DNA of 54,125 bases from Bacteroidaceae bacterium. Its GTDB lineage: Bacteria; Bacteroidota; Bacteroidia; Bacteroidales; Bacteroidaceae. Where the stretch lies: contig JAEEOB010000016.1 in assembly GCA_016284045.1 (NCBI GenBank), forward strand, positions 1 through 54,125, read 5' to 3'. Below are positions 34,008 through 43,089 of the stretch, piece after piece. The position numbers and the translations under genes are program-made. The notes beneath the pieces were generated by a model. It worked only from the letters and a program-made list of their open reading frames with translations. It searched no databases and was not told where the DNA came from. The stretch's first letter is position 1, and the number at the start of each line of letters is the position of its first letter.

Positions 34008-34925
34008 ATGAAAGTTCTGATTGCAACAGAAAAACCCTTTGCACCAGTAGCTGTTGAGGGTATTAAGAAAGAAATTGAAAATGCGGGATTCCAACTCGCT
34101 ATTCTTGAAAAATATACAGAGAAACAGCAATTGCTTGAAGCTGTGGCTGATGTTAATGCCATCATTATACGTTCTGATAAAATTGATGCTCAAGTGCTTG
34201 ATGCTGCCAAACAGTTGAAAATTGTCGTTCGTGCTGGTGCAGGATATGATAACGTTGATTTGGAAGCTGCAACTCAGCATGGAGTAGTTGTGATGAACAC
34301 TCCTGGACAGAACTCAAACGCAGTTGCCGAGCTCGTTTTCGGACTACTTGTGTTTGCCGTTCGTAATTTTTACAACGGTAAAGCTGGAACAGAGCTCATG
34401 GGAAAGAAACTTGGAATTCTTGCGTTTGGCAATGTCGGACGAAATGTCGCACGTGTCGCAAAAGGATTCGGTATGGAGGTTGCTGCTTACGATGCATATT
34501 GCCCGGCTGAAGTAATTGAGGCTGCTGGAGTACATGCGGCGAAGAACCAGGAAGAACTTTTTGAAACTTGCGACATTGTAAGCCTACATATTCCAGCTAC
34601 ACCGGAGACAAAACAGAGCATCAACAAGGAGCTCGTGGGGAAGATGAAAAAAGGGGGTATCGTGGTTAACACGGCTCGGAAGGAAGTCATCAATGAGACA
34701 GAGCTCATTGAGCTGATGAAGGAACGTGACGACATCAAATATGTCACAGACATCAAGCCCGATGCAGATGAACAGTTTGCACAGTTTGAGGGCAGATATT
34801 TTGCTACTCCTAAGAAAATGGGGGCACAGACAGCTGAAGCGAATATCAACGCCGGTATTGCGGCTGCTAAGCAGATTGTGGCCTTCTTCAAGGAAGGATG
34901 CACTAAATTCCAGGTTAATAAGTAA
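34008..34925 (+). CDS. serA: D-3-phosphoglycerate dehydrogenase, short form without ACT domain
   Basis: 305-aa NAD-dependent 2-hydroxyacid dehydrogenase assigned to the first step of serine synthesis, supported by its position 83 bp after serC. The Rossmann motif is LGILAFGNVGRNVARVAKG. NTPGQNSNAVAELVFG and VVNTARKEVINE (Arg224) are typical. The enzyme is short: it has no ACT or allosteric domain. The segment that normally reads TPH followed by GAST is TPKKMGAQTAEA, so Lys269 stands where the catalytic His is expected. The usual Glu-Pro of the E-H relay is not evident in TDIKPDAD. This looks like a lineage trait, because the surrounding residues are otherwise well kept. Confidence 0.88.
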   Translation: MKVLIATEKPFAPVAVEGIKKEIENAGFQLAILEKYTEKQQLLEAVADVNAIIIRSDKIDAQVLDAAKQLKIVVRAGAGYDNVDLEAATQHGVVVMNTPGQNSNAVAELVFGLLVFAVRNFYNGKAGTELMGKKLGILAFGNVGRNVARVAKGFGMEVAAYDAYCPAEVIEAAGVHAAKNQEELFETCDIVSLHIPATPETKQSINKELVGKMKKGGIVVNTARKEVINETELIELMKERDDIKYVTDIKPDADEQFAQFEGRYFATPKKMGAQTAEANINAGIAAAKQIVAFFKEGCTKFQVNK

Positions 34926-35065
34926 ATAATAAAGCAAGTTGGATTTCTTGATAAGTTAAGTGACGACTACTGAAGTATTTAGAAAGCAGGACTTTTCTCT
35001 TGTGTTCTTCTCTTCGCGTCTTCTTGACTTCTCAAGTGTTCCAATTTGTTTTTTAATTGATTAAT

Positions 35066-36313
35066 ATGGCGATAGTAAAACCGTTTAAAGGTCTGCGGCC
35101 ACCGAAAGAACTTGTCGAGAAGGTCGAGTCTAGGCCATACGATGTCCTTAACTCACAGGAGGCGCGTCTTGAGGCAGGCGACAATGAAATGTCACTCTAC
35201 CATATCATTCGCCCGGAAATTAATTTCCCCGAAGGTACGGATGAGCACGACCCAAAAGTTTATCTGTCTGCTGCGGAGCAGTTTCAGAAGTTCCAGGACA
35301 AGGGATGGCTTGTGCAGGACGACAAAGAACATTACTACATATATGCTCAGTCTATGAATGGCAAGACGCAGTATGGACTTGTCGTTGGAGCATACGTGGA
35401 AGATTACCTTAACGGAGTGATTAAAAAGCATGAGCTTACCAGGGCGGATAAGGAGGAAGACCGGATGAAGCATGTCAGAGTGAACAATGCCAATATCGAA
35501 CCAGTCTTTTTTGCTTATCAGGATAATGAGGTTTTGCTGAATCTAATCAGTAAATATGCCGCTACTGAGCCTGTTTATGATTTTATTGCACCTGTTGATG
35601 GTTTCGGACATAAACTCTGGGTTATTGAAGATGAGAAGGATATGGCCACGATTACAGCTGAATTTGAGAAAATGCCTAACCTCTATATTGCTGATGGACA
35701 TCACCGGTCTGCTGCGGCGGCATTAGTCGGTGCCGAGAAAGCCAGAATGAATCCGAACCATAAAGGGGATGAGGAATACAATTATTTTATGGCAGTGTGT
35801 TTCCCTGCATCTCAACTCACGATTCTCGATTACAACAGGGTGGTTAAAGATCTTAACGGATTGTCACCAGAACAGTTCATCGAAGCTCTAAAGAATAATT
35901 TCACAGTGAAGGAGATGGGCAAAGAGAATTATCGCCCGAAACAGCTTCATGAGTTTGCGTTGTATCTTGAAGGAAAATGGTACAGTCTGAAAGCAAAACA
36001 GGGAACTTATGATGATAACGACCCGATTGGTGTGCTAGATGTCAGTATCTCATCCAAACTCATTCTTGATGAGATTCTCGGAATAAAAGACCTCAGAAAA
36101 GATAAGAGAATTGATTTTGTCGGTGGATTGAGAGGACTTAATGAACTCAAAAGAAGGGTTGACTCTGGAGAGATGAAGATGGCACTTGCACTTTATCCTG
36201 TTACCATGAAACAAATCATGGATATAGCGGATTCTGGTAATATCATGCCGCCAAAAGCTACATGGTTCGAGCCTAAACTCAGGTCAGGACTCGTCATCCA
36301 TAAACTCTCCTGA
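35066..36313 (+). CDS. DUF1015 family protein
   Basis: 416-aa protein of the DUF1015 family, which in Bacteroidota sits next to serC and serA. The start is the ATG at 35066 (MAIVKPFKGLRP), three codons inside a TTG alternative. Conserved points are SRPYDVLNSQEA near the N-terminus, the motif ADGHHRSAAAA (residues 209-219) and VGGLRGLNEL near the C-terminus. The DGHHR motif resembles the nucleotide-handling motif of ParB/sulfiredoxin-fold proteins, some of which are free-serine kinases. A role in serine or phosphoserine metabolism is therefore a plausible inference, not an established function. It is 140 bp after serA. Confidence 0.85.
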   Translation: MAIVKPFKGLRPPKELVEKVESRPYDVLNSQEARLEAGDNEMSLYHIIRPEINFPEGTDEHDPKVYLSAAEQFQKFQDKGWLVQDDKEHYYIYAQSMNGKTQYGLVVGAYVEDYLNGVIKKHELTRADKEEDRMKHVRVNNANIEPVFFAYQDNEVLLNLISKYAATEPVYDFIAPVDGFGHKLWVIEDEKDMATITAEFEKMPNLYIADGHHRSAAAALVGAEKARMNPNHKGDEEYNYFMAVCFPASQLTILDYNRVVKDLNGLSPEQFIEALKNNFTVKEMGKENYRPKQLHEFALYLEGKWYSLKAKQGTYDDNDPIGVLDVSISSKLILDEILGIKDLRKDKRIDFVGGLRGLNELKRRVDSGEMKMALALYPVTMKQIMDIADSGNIMPPKATWFEPKLRSGLVIHKLS

Positions 36314-36326
36314 AGATTCAGACGGC

Positions 36327-36360
36327 TTGTCTTCTTTCTTCTCGTCTTCTTATCTTCTCG
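36327..36360. repeat. CTTCTCGTCTTC tract two bases before yigZ
   Basis: The tract TTGTCTTCTTTCTTCTCGTC and continuation ends at 36360; the yigZ ATG is at 36363. The entire ribosome-binding region is thus repeat sequence without purine-rich SD. Confidence 0.8.
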
Positions 36361-36362
36361 TA

Positions 36363-36959
36363 ATGGATACCTTTCTCACCATAAAAGCTCCATCCCAAGC
36401 TACATTCACGGAAAAGCGAAGCAAGTTTCTTGCGTTCGCTTTTCCTGTTTCTACAATTGACGAAATCAAAGGCAAGGTAGAGGAATTTCAAAAGAAATAT
36501 TACGATGCAAGGCATGTCTGTTATGCTTATATGATTGGACCAGAGAGAACTGTTTTCAGGGCTAACGACAATGGAGAACCATCTGGAACTGCGGGTAAAC
36601 CGATTCTTGGACAGATTAATTCTAACAATCTGACAGACATTTTGATAATTGTCGTTCGGTATTTCGGAGGAGTCAAATTGGGGACAGGAGGACTGATTGT
36701 CGCATATAGGGCGGCGGCGGCTGAGGCGATTGCTAATGCAGAGATTATGGAGAAAAAAGTAGAACTCTCTATTTCCTTCAACTTTGAATATCCTTACATG
36801 AACGATGTGATGAGGATTGTAAAGGAGGAAAATCCAGATGTCATCAGTCAGATGTTCGACAACGATTGCGCCATGACTCTTCGTATTCGAAAGGATAATA
36901 TGCCAAAATTGAAAGCAAGACTGGAAAAAGTTACATCGCTCAGATTCATGCAAGAATAA
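36363..36959 (+). CDS. yigZ: YigZ/IMPACT family protein
   Basis: 198-aa member of the UPF0029/IMPACT family, linked to translation control in eukaryotes; the bacterial role is unclear. The N-terminal domain has ARHVCYAYMIG, NDNGEPSGTAGKPIL and VVRYFGGVKLGTGGLIVAYR, all diagnostic. The C-terminal ferredoxin-like domain follows from about residue 135. I chose the ATG at 36363, because the upstream 12 codons are repeat-derived (SSFFSSSYLLV). It ends 61 bp before mutY. Confidence 0.93.
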   Translation: MDTFLTIKAPSQATFTEKRSKFLAFAFPVSTIDEIKGKVEEFQKKYYDARHVCYAYMIGPERTVFRANDNGEPSGTAGKPILGQINSNNLTDILIIVVRYFGGVKLGTGGLIVAYRAAAAEAIANAEIMEKKVELSISFNFEYPYMNDVMRIVKEENPDVISQMFDNDCAMTLRIRKDNMPKLKARLEKVTSLRFMQE

Positions 36960-36980
36960 TTTCTCGATTAATTGATGCAC

Positions 36981-37010
36981 TCCTTCTCGTCTTCTTGTCT
37001 TCTCGTCTCC
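36981..37010. repeat. CCTTCTCGTCTTCTTGTCTT tract before mutY
   Basis: Near-perfect copy of the pyrimidine leader tract, ending 10 bp before the mutY ATG. Nearly the same words occur at 9085-9106, 24768-24798 and 36327-36360. Confidence 0.8.
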
Positions 37011-37020
37011 AAACTCAAAC

Positions 37021-38037
37021 ATGCACAACGATTTCACATATCGACTTCTCAAGTGGTTTGAAGCCAATAAAAGGGATTTGCCATGGAGAAATATTAACGA
37101 CCCGTATCCTATTTGGCTGAGTGAGATTATACTGCAACAGACCAGAATTCAACAGGGTACAGGTTATTGGTCTCGTTTTGTAAGCAGATGGCCCAACGTG
37201 GAATCCTTGGCGAAAGCTACAGAAGATGAGGTTCTTAGAGAGTGGCAAGGACTGGGGTATTATTCTAGAGCACGTAACTTGCATGTTGCTGCAAAACAAA
37301 TCGTGGAATTCGGAAAATTTCCAGACACGCTCAAAGATATCAAATCACTTAAGGGGGTAGGGGACTACACTGCTGCTGCTATAGCATCATTTGCTTTCAA
37401 TATTCCGATTGCTGCTGTCGATGGAAATGTCTATAGGGTGCTGGCAAGGCATTTTGGAATTGATACACCGATTGATTCTGCGTTGGGAAAAAAAATGTTT
37501 ACTGAATTAGCGCAGGATTTACTTCCTTTAAATAATCCGGCTGACTTCAATCAGGCGATGATGGATTTTGGGGCAATACAATGCACGCCACATTCACCGA
37601 GATGTGACAATTGCCCTATGATTGATACGTGTGACGCACTAAGAACACAAAGAGTTTATTCTCTACCCGTCAAAACGAATAAAGTGAAAATCAGAGAAAG
37701 GAAGTTTTATTATTATTACATCAGATATAAAACTAATTCTCAGACGTTTATTGCGCTTAGAAAACGACCGGCTGGAGATATTTGGCAGGGATTATGGGAA
37801 CCATTAATGATTGAGGATAATCCCAAAATTCCTGATTTTAAGGGTAGTATCTCATTGGTGTGTCAAAGCGTCAAGCATGTGCTCACACATCAGGTCATTT
37901 TTGCAGATTGCTATCTCGTTGAGACAAACGATAAACCAAAAATAGCTGCCGATTTCCTTTGGATTGAGGAAAAGGAAATCGACAGCTATGCTTTACCAAG
38001 GCTGGTGGAATTATTAGTAAGTCAAATGCCTGAATAA
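37021..38037 (+). CDS. mutY: A/G-specific adenine glycosylase
   Basis: Removes adenine mispaired with 8-oxoguanine. It has the catalytic Glu in SEIILQQTRIQQG, the helix-hairpin-helix LKGVGDYTAAAIASFAF, and the catalytic Asp in AAVDGNVYRVLARHFG. The 4Fe-4S cluster cysteines have C-x6-C-x2-C-x5-C spacing in CTPHSPRCDNCPMIDTCDA. The C-terminal part (about residues 225-338) is the Nudix-like 8-oxoG recognition domain. At 338 aa it is full length. It ends the long plus-strand run; the GH43 genes that follow are on the other strand. Confidence 0.96.
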   Translation: MHNDFTYRLLKWFEANKRDLPWRNINDPYPIWLSEIILQQTRIQQGTGYWSRFVSRWPNVESLAKATEDEVLREWQGLGYYSRARNLHVAAKQIVEFGKFPDTLKDIKSLKGVGDYTAAAIASFAFNIPIAAVDGNVYRVLARHFGIDTPIDSALGKKMFTELAQDLLPLNNPADFNQAMMDFGAIQCTPHSPRCDNCPMIDTCDALRTQRVYSLPVKTNKVKIRERKFYYYYIRYKTNSQTFIALRKRPAGDIWQGLWEPLMIEDNPKIPDFKGSISLVCQSVKHVLTHQVIFADCYLVETNDKPKIAADFLWIEEKEIDSYALPRLVELLVSQMPE

Positions 38038-38106
38038 GATGGTGAATATGTGTTTTTTTCTTGGGTAACTATACTTTTCACTATTCACTATTCACTTTAT
38101 ATAATC

Positions 38107-39552
38107 TTACTGATTTCTGAAATTCCACTTCGAGTTATCACTGCGAAAGTCCCACTTTGCAAGTGTTGGGCTGCTGTCACCAGCAGAATAAAGTACGTAT
38201 GTGGTGTTCAAACCAGTTTCACCGGGAATGCGTTTCGGCATGATTCGGAAACAGCCGTCGGTCAGTTGCTCTATGCGCCATAGTTGTTCGTCACTGCCGC
38301 TGAATGTCGGAACAGTTGTCAATTCCTTATTGGCGGTAGCGGTTAAAGCGCGGTCTGTTCCTTCTATCACGATTTTGTAATAAGGACCACCTAAATAACC
38401 GCCGGCTTCTGCTACAGGAGTTACGGTCCAACGCTGATGAGGACGGAACATATAGTCGCCTGTGCGGACACCGATGTTGCCATTTGGCCAGGTGCTGATT
38501 ACGTCTGATAGTTTCTGATTCTCAATCTTTACCAGCGGTTGGTTTGCATCCATGTTCCAGAAGCGTTGACGTTCTTGAGTCATCCGCACAAAGTCAACTG
38601 CTAATTCCAATGAGTAACCACGACGTTCAGACTCTATTTCGTATGTACCGCTCTTGAAACGGTCACCTGCCACTGGCCAGCCATTTTTCCATAGCAATGG
38701 ACGGATGCCCAGAACGCTGCGACCGCTACGGTCAAAGTCTGCCTCATAATGGCATGACATGATTTCAACGCCTTCATCGATAATAGTTCTTCCGAAATGA
38801 CCCGGACCGCATACTCTGTCGCCTGCGTTGATGACCATCTTGCCACCGCCATGGAACATGTCACGGCCAACATTGTCAACGTAGGGACCGGTCACGTCTT
38901 TAGAACGGCCTACTACAATATTATAGGTGGAATTTACTCCATCGCAGCAGGTGCCATGAGTGCCAAGCTGGTAATACCACCCGTCACGGTATATCAAATC
39001 CGAGGCCTCACAGTCTATAGCGATGTCTTTTTCCTTGTTACCTTTCTTGCGGAAGCCAGTCTTAGGATCAAGCTCTATCAGACGGATGGTGCCGAAATAG
39101 GTGCCGTAGCTCACCCATAAACGGCCACGAGGGTCGAGAAGAAGACAAGGGTCAATGGCGTCGTTGTCTTCCATGCCGTCACTTGCTGCTACTTCCACAG
39201 CATCCGTAAACTTGAAGTCGGGAGACTTCGGATCCAATGTCTTGTTCCACATCGTCAGAATCCTTCCGTTATGACCGCCACCAAGACCACCACCGGTGGC
39301 ACCGTAAATCATCAGGTATCGGTCACCGATTTTCATCACGTCAGGAGCTGCGCCACCGCCGGGACGTTCTGCTCCTCCATGCCAAACCCAGCCGTCCTCA
39401 GAAATCAGACCACCACCGCCTGTGCCAAAGGTGTAGTACTTACCTTCACGCTCTGCTATCGTTGAAGGGTCGTGGATATAGGGCTGCCCGTCTTGGGCTG
39501 TAATACTCAAACTTGTTGCCGATAAGGCTAATGTGATTATTAGACTTTTCAT
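38107..39552 (-). CDS. GH43 family arabinanase-like enzyme with C-terminal lectin-like domain
   Basis: Exported 481-aa glycoside hydrolase (signal MKSLIITLALSATSLSITA then QDGQ). The five-bladed GH43 catalytic domain (about residues 22-310) has the catalytic base Asp in YIHDPSTIAEREGKYY, the pKa-modulating Asp in NDAIDPCLLLDPRGRLW, and the acid Glu in DCEASDLIYRDGWYYQLG. GPGHFGR is also typical of arabinan endo-1,5-alpha-arabinanases. The rest (about 330-481) has QxW-like LWRIEQL units of a ricin-type beta-trefoil. It starts 1 bp after the stop of the upstream GH43 gene, so both are cotranscribed and probably act on the same pectic arabinan or arabinoxylan. Confidence 0.87.
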   Translation of the reverse strand: MKSLIITLALSATSLSITAQDGQPYIHDPSTIAEREGKYYTFGTGGGGLISEDGWVWHGGAERPGGGAAPDVMKIGDRYLMIYGATGGGLGGGHNGRILTMWNKTLDPKSPDFKFTDAVEVAASDGMEDNDAIDPCLLLDPRGRLWVSYGTYFGTIRLIELDPKTGFRKKGNKEKDIAIDCEASDLIYRDGWYYQLGTHGTCCDGVNSTYNIVVGRSKDVTGPYVDNVGRDMFHGGGKMVINAGDRVCGPGHFGRTIIDEGVEIMSCHYEADFDRSGRSVLGIRPLLWKNGWPVAGDRFKSGTYEIESERRGYSLELAVDFVRMTQERQRFWNMDANQPLVKIENQKLSDVISTWPNGNIGVRTGDYMFRPHQRWTVTPVAEAGGYLGGPYYKIVIEGTDRALTATANKELTTVPTFSGSDEQLWRIEQLTDGCFRIMPKRIPGETGLNTTYVLYSAGDSSPTLAKWDFRSDNSKWNFRNQ

Positions 39553-39553
39553 T

Positions 39554-41506
39554 TTATTCGATATTGATAGTATAGTTTGTTACTGGTTTACCACTCTCAT
39601 CTAAAAAACGGACACAGAAGTCGCTCATGCCCGGACCGTTAATCACGGCACATCGAAGGATGTTCTTGCCTTTTTTCAATGTCAGACGCTGAGACATTCC
39701 GTCGTCTTCAACCATTCGGCGGTCGCCCGACAGCAATAAAACCTGCTCACCGTTCAGCCACCAGGAGGAGGCACTGTTTGAGCCGGCCGCTAATCGCACA
39801 TTGGGAATTTCTTCATCACAGTTGATTACTGTCACACCCCAGAACAGCACGCCATAAATCTGCTTCTGGTTCAAATCTGCAAATCGGAACAGTTTCACAT
39901 TAAAACGTTCACTGTCCAAACCATGCCAAGTGAGTACTTGTTTTTCTACTTTTTCCTGCTGACCAGATTTCGGGACTGCGGTGAACTGATTGGCAAAATA
40001 CTCCTTGTTGAAATTCTCTTGGAGATAACTGTCCGTGAATACCGTATTCGAACGGTTTGGTTTATCTATAGGATCTAACAGGAGCCAACGGCGGATGAAG
40101 CCCTGGTCGTCAGGACGGGCAGAGCCGCTGCTTGCTGGCTGGAAGTATTTGTCGCGGTTCTTGAACTGAATCCAGTCGATGCTTACATTGCCATCTGCAC
40201 TCGTGATATATAGATCGGTCACTCCTTTTGGGATATAATCTAAAGAGGAGGTAAGTGTCATCCAACGGCCACGGTTGTCACGACGGAACTGACCCTCGGT
40301 CATACATACTACTTTTACTTTGGCTAATGTTTTGCCTTTTGCGTTTTTCTCTTTGATAATCAACTCAGTGTTGTTCTCGGCCTTCACGTTGGCAATCAGA
40401 TAGCCACTGGCACCTAAATCGCTGAAATCCACATCCCGGTAGGTCAGCCAACTGTCTTTGTCTGTTAGTGTGGCATACCAGCCTTTAAAGGTGTTGGCGG
40501 TATCTACAAATTCTACCGTTACTCCTTTGCCAGGTTCATCATAACGGTCTATCTCAATGCGTGAGGTGCTGGGATTGATACCAACACCACGGATTGTGGG
40601 CTTCACCTCAATGATGTCACCGTTCTTGGCAAAAGTAATCTTGTCGATGTGGGCACTGCGGTTCTTGTCGAATTTCGGAGAGAGATCGTTGTGGTGATAG
40701 AACAGGTACCACTCACCTTTATATTCAACTATCGAATGATGATTCGTCCAACACCCGTTGGAGTGTTCTGCCATGATTAGTCCCTTGAATGTCCACGGAC
40801 CAAGGGGGCTTGTAGAGGTCGAGTAGGCGAGGGTCTCTGTGCCCCCTTCCTTGCGAACCCAGGGGAATGTCAGATAATAGATACCGTTGCGTTTGAATGC
40901 GAATGGACCTTCCTTGAAGCCGTCGGGCAAACCTTCCATCTGCTGCGACTGACCGTCTAATTCCGTCATGTTGTCTTTCAGTTTGCATCCGCGGATACCC
41001 ATGCCGCTCCAATAAAGATAGCTCGTTCCGTCATCGTCAATCAGAACACAAGGGTCAATACCCATTGCGCCTTGAATCATGTTCGGTTCAAATCGGAATG
41101 GACCGGAAGGACTGTCTGAGATACCAACACCAATGCCGAAACCACGCCCACTTTTAGGTGATGCCGGAAAATAAAAATAGTATTTCCCGTTTTTACATAC
41201 ACAGTCGGGAGCCCACATCGCATAGCTTTCTGGACGTACCCATTCCACATCGTTGTGAGTCACAATAACCCCGTGATCCTCCCAGTCTGTCAGATTCTCA
41301 GAAGAGAACACATGATAGTCGGCCATACAGAACCAGTCTTGACGTTGACCGGCGGGAGCTGGGATGTCATGAGAGGGATAAAGATACATTTTTCCATTAA
41401 ACACACGTGCGGTCGGATCCGCCGTGAATTGGTCACGAATTATCGGATTCTGAGCACATAATGGCAGGTAACTCAGCAATCCGAGGGTCAATAGCATTTT
41501 TTTCAT
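39554..41506 (-). CDS. GH43 family enzyme with CBM6-like domain
   Basis: Exported hydrolase of 650 aa, taking the ATG at 41506 (MKKMLLTLGLLSYLPLCAQ) as start; a 29-residue upstream extension is unlikely because it hides the signal peptide. The catalytic part (about residues 20-310) has FTADPTARVFNGKMYLY (base Asp), GIDPCVLIDDDGTSYLYW (Asp) and FKEGPFAFKRNGIYYLTFP (acid Glu), as in beta-xylosidase/arabinofuranosidase GH43. Residues of about 345-470 match a CBM6-type jelly roll (TLTDKDSWLTYRDVDFSD, ending VSIDWIQFK). The last 180 residues form another beta-rich domain, perhaps carbohydrate-binding. Together with the downstream gene it suggests hemicellulose or pectin side-chain use. Confidence 0.87.
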   Translation of the reverse strand: MKKMLLTLGLLSYLPLCAQNPIIRDQFTADPTARVFNGKMYLYPSHDIPAPAGQRQDWFCMADYHVFSSENLTDWEDHGVIVTHNDVEWVRPESYAMWAPDCVCKNGKYYFYFPASPKSGRGFGIGVGISDSPSGPFRFEPNMIQGAMGIDPCVLIDDDGTSYLYWSGMGIRGCKLKDNMTELDGQSQQMEGLPDGFKEGPFAFKRNGIYYLTFPWVRKEGGTETLAYSTSTSPLGPWTFKGLIMAEHSNGCWTNHHSIVEYKGEWYLFYHHNDLSPKFDKNRSAHIDKITFAKNGDIIEVKPTIRGVGINPSTSRIEIDRYDEPGKGVTVEFVDTANTFKGWYATLTDKDSWLTYRDVDFSDLGASGYLIANVKAENNTELIIKEKNAKGKTLAKVKVVCMTEGQFRRDNRGRWMTLTSSLDYIPKGVTDLYITSADGNVSIDWIQFKNRDKYFQPASSGSARPDDQGFIRRWLLLDPIDKPNRSNTVFTDSYLQENFNKEYFANQFTAVPKSGQQEKVEKQVLTWHGLDSERFNVKLFRFADLNQKQIYGVLFWGVTVINCDEEIPNVRLAAGSNSASSWWLNGEQVLLLSGDRRMVEDDGMSQRLTLKKGKNILRCAVINGPGMSDFCVRFLDESGKPVTNYTINIE

Positions 41507-41851
41507 GTTTTTTGATTTTCCTGATTTGTTCGTTTCTTTTTCAGGCTGCAAGTTACAACATTTTATTCGAATATAAATACAGGTTTGTAACATATTCTGT
41601 AAATTATGATGATTGTCACCAACTTAACAGACTTTGCTCGTTTTTTTACCGAATTTCTGTCATATATCACCTTTGGAGTGGACACTCTGGTTTTTCATCT
41701 ATTTGAAAGAATTTACTTTATGTATGTCCCCACTAATACTCGTTTAACTATTCACTATTTACTTTTCTCAAAAACACTATCATCTCGACTTTTTATAAAG
41801 ATTAATTTGAAAATCCCAGTGTGAATTTCATTTGCGAAGAAACTACACTTT
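41507..41851. other. 345-bp A/T-rich spacer
   Basis: Leader of the GH43 operon (right-to-left) and the 3' region of the acyltransferase gene. I see TTCACTATTTACTTTTC-type simple repeats (41745-41858) and the words TTTACTTTATGTATGTCCC (about 41711-41730), which recur at 43016-43034. No gene, no convincing -7 element and no strong terminator are visible. Confidence 0.5.
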
Positions 41852-42889
41852 TCACTTATAAATTATCTTTTTGACTTTCAAAAATAAACTCCATAACAAC
41901 ATTCGTACTTTGTCAACCATGATGGATACAGTGAATATGACGATTATCATTACCACAATGGACAGATAATCACCGACTCCATCATATTTACGGATTTGCT
42001 CACAAAAGCCGTCCAAAGTTATTGGTGTGCAGTGGAATAAATAAACAGCAAAGCAAGAGCTGGATATCCAGTTCACTACTCTGCTTTTAAATGATAGTTT
42101 TGTGAAGAATAAAAAGAATAGAATAGACTCGAGTAGAATGAATGGCGATATGTATGAAAACCATGCTGTTCCCTCGCCGATACCACAACGAATGGATAGA
42201 TAGTTTACAGAAGTGGTGGCAAATGTCAATATCAAAAATGCTGATATATAATGAATTGCGCATTGATTTGTCAATCTGTTCGGATAAAGGCGGATATATT
42301 GTGCTACAAGATATAGAAATATGAAACTGAAGGGAGAGTATCCTCCGTCAATCCAGTTTGCACCTGATGACATCCATCCATAGATTGTCTGGAATAGGAA
42401 CAATCCTGCCAAGATAAGTAAATACTGACGATGGGTAACATGTTGACCAAATGAATTTAAGGCTGGAGACAACAGATATAATATGATATAAGTTTTTACA
42501 AACCAAAGGTCATCTGTCAATAGTAGCAGGCTTTTGAAATCTCTCTGATCAAGGGGGTGATTTGAATGAATCGAATACAACAGGAGAGAAACACTACAAA
42601 CAAAGAGCACTTGAAACATTAAACTGATAAAACGTTTCAGCTTCGGACGGATGCCATACCAACCGGATATCAGGATAAAACAGTTCACACAGATGGCAGA
42701 AACAGCAAAGAGATACATTCTAAAAAATGAACTCCCGCTGTGAATGATGGTGTCCGATTGGCTCGGACTACCCAATGACATGTAGTTGGCGTGACATAAT
42801 ATTACCAGCAGCATGCATACGATTCGAAGTAGTTCCATATTTGAATCACGGAACGACGTTTGCTTACTCTCTATTTGAGAACTTTCCAT
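41852..42889 (-). CDS. membrane acyltransferase (acyltransferase 3 family)
   Basis: 345-aa integral membrane protein with about ten hydrophobic helices. The N-terminal motif NMELLRIVCMLLVILCHANYM (Arg and His of the family's active site) identifies the acyltransferase-3 group, which O-acetylates or otherwise acylates surface polysaccharides or lipids. LISGWYGIRPKLKRF, LWFVKTYIILYLLSP and AVYLFHCTPI are further family landmarks. Neighbours give no clear substrate. It has its own -7 element at 42910-42917 and reads away from the small plus-strand operon at 43090. Confidence 0.87.
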   Translation of the reverse strand: MESSQIESKQTSFRDSNMELLRIVCMLLVILCHANYMSLGSPSQSDTIIHSGSSFFRMYLFAVSAICVNCFILISGWYGIRPKLKRFISLMFQVLFVCSVSLLLYSIHSNHPLDQRDFKSLLLLTDDLWFVKTYIILYLLSPALNSFGQHVTHRQYLLILAGLFLFQTIYGWMSSGANWIDGGYSPFSFIFLYLVAQYIRLYPNRLTNQCAIHYISAFLILTFATTSVNYLSIRCGIGEGTAWFSYISPFILLESILFFLFFTKLSFKSRVVNWISSSCFAVYLFHCTPITLDGFCEQIRKYDGVGDYLSIVVMIIVIFTVSIMVDKVRMLLWSLFLKVKKIIYK

Positions 42890-42909
42890 GAATTATCCTT
42901 TTTCTATTA

Positions 42910-42917
42910 CAAAATTA
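42910..42917 (-). promoter_or_regulatory. -7 element (TAATTTTG) of the acyltransferase gene
   Basis: Minus-strand TAATTTTG fits TAnnTTTG and lies 21 bp from the ATG. It is divergent from the elements at 42961-42988. Confidence 0.55.
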
Positions 42918-42960
42918 GTGATTTTTATCCGGTTTTGAACGTTTTTCTCTCTTTTTTTCG

Positions 42961-42988
42961 TATTTTTGCAACCGATATGTTATATTTG
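42961..42988 (+). promoter_or_regulatory. two candidate -7 elements (TATTTTTG, TATATTTG)
   Basis: TATTTTTG (42961-42968) and TATATTTG (42981-42988) both match TAnnTTTG. The leader that follows contains a hairpin (GGGACTTAC, TTTAT, GTATGTCCC at 43012-43034) before the ATG at 43090. Which element is used cannot be told. Confidence 0.5.
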
Positions 42989-43089
42989 CATTTGATTCTT
43001 TTTATCAAGTAGGGACTTACTTTATGTATGTCCCAATTTACAACATTTTTTTCTATTCACTTAATAAACTTTTGTAAATCTTAAATATT

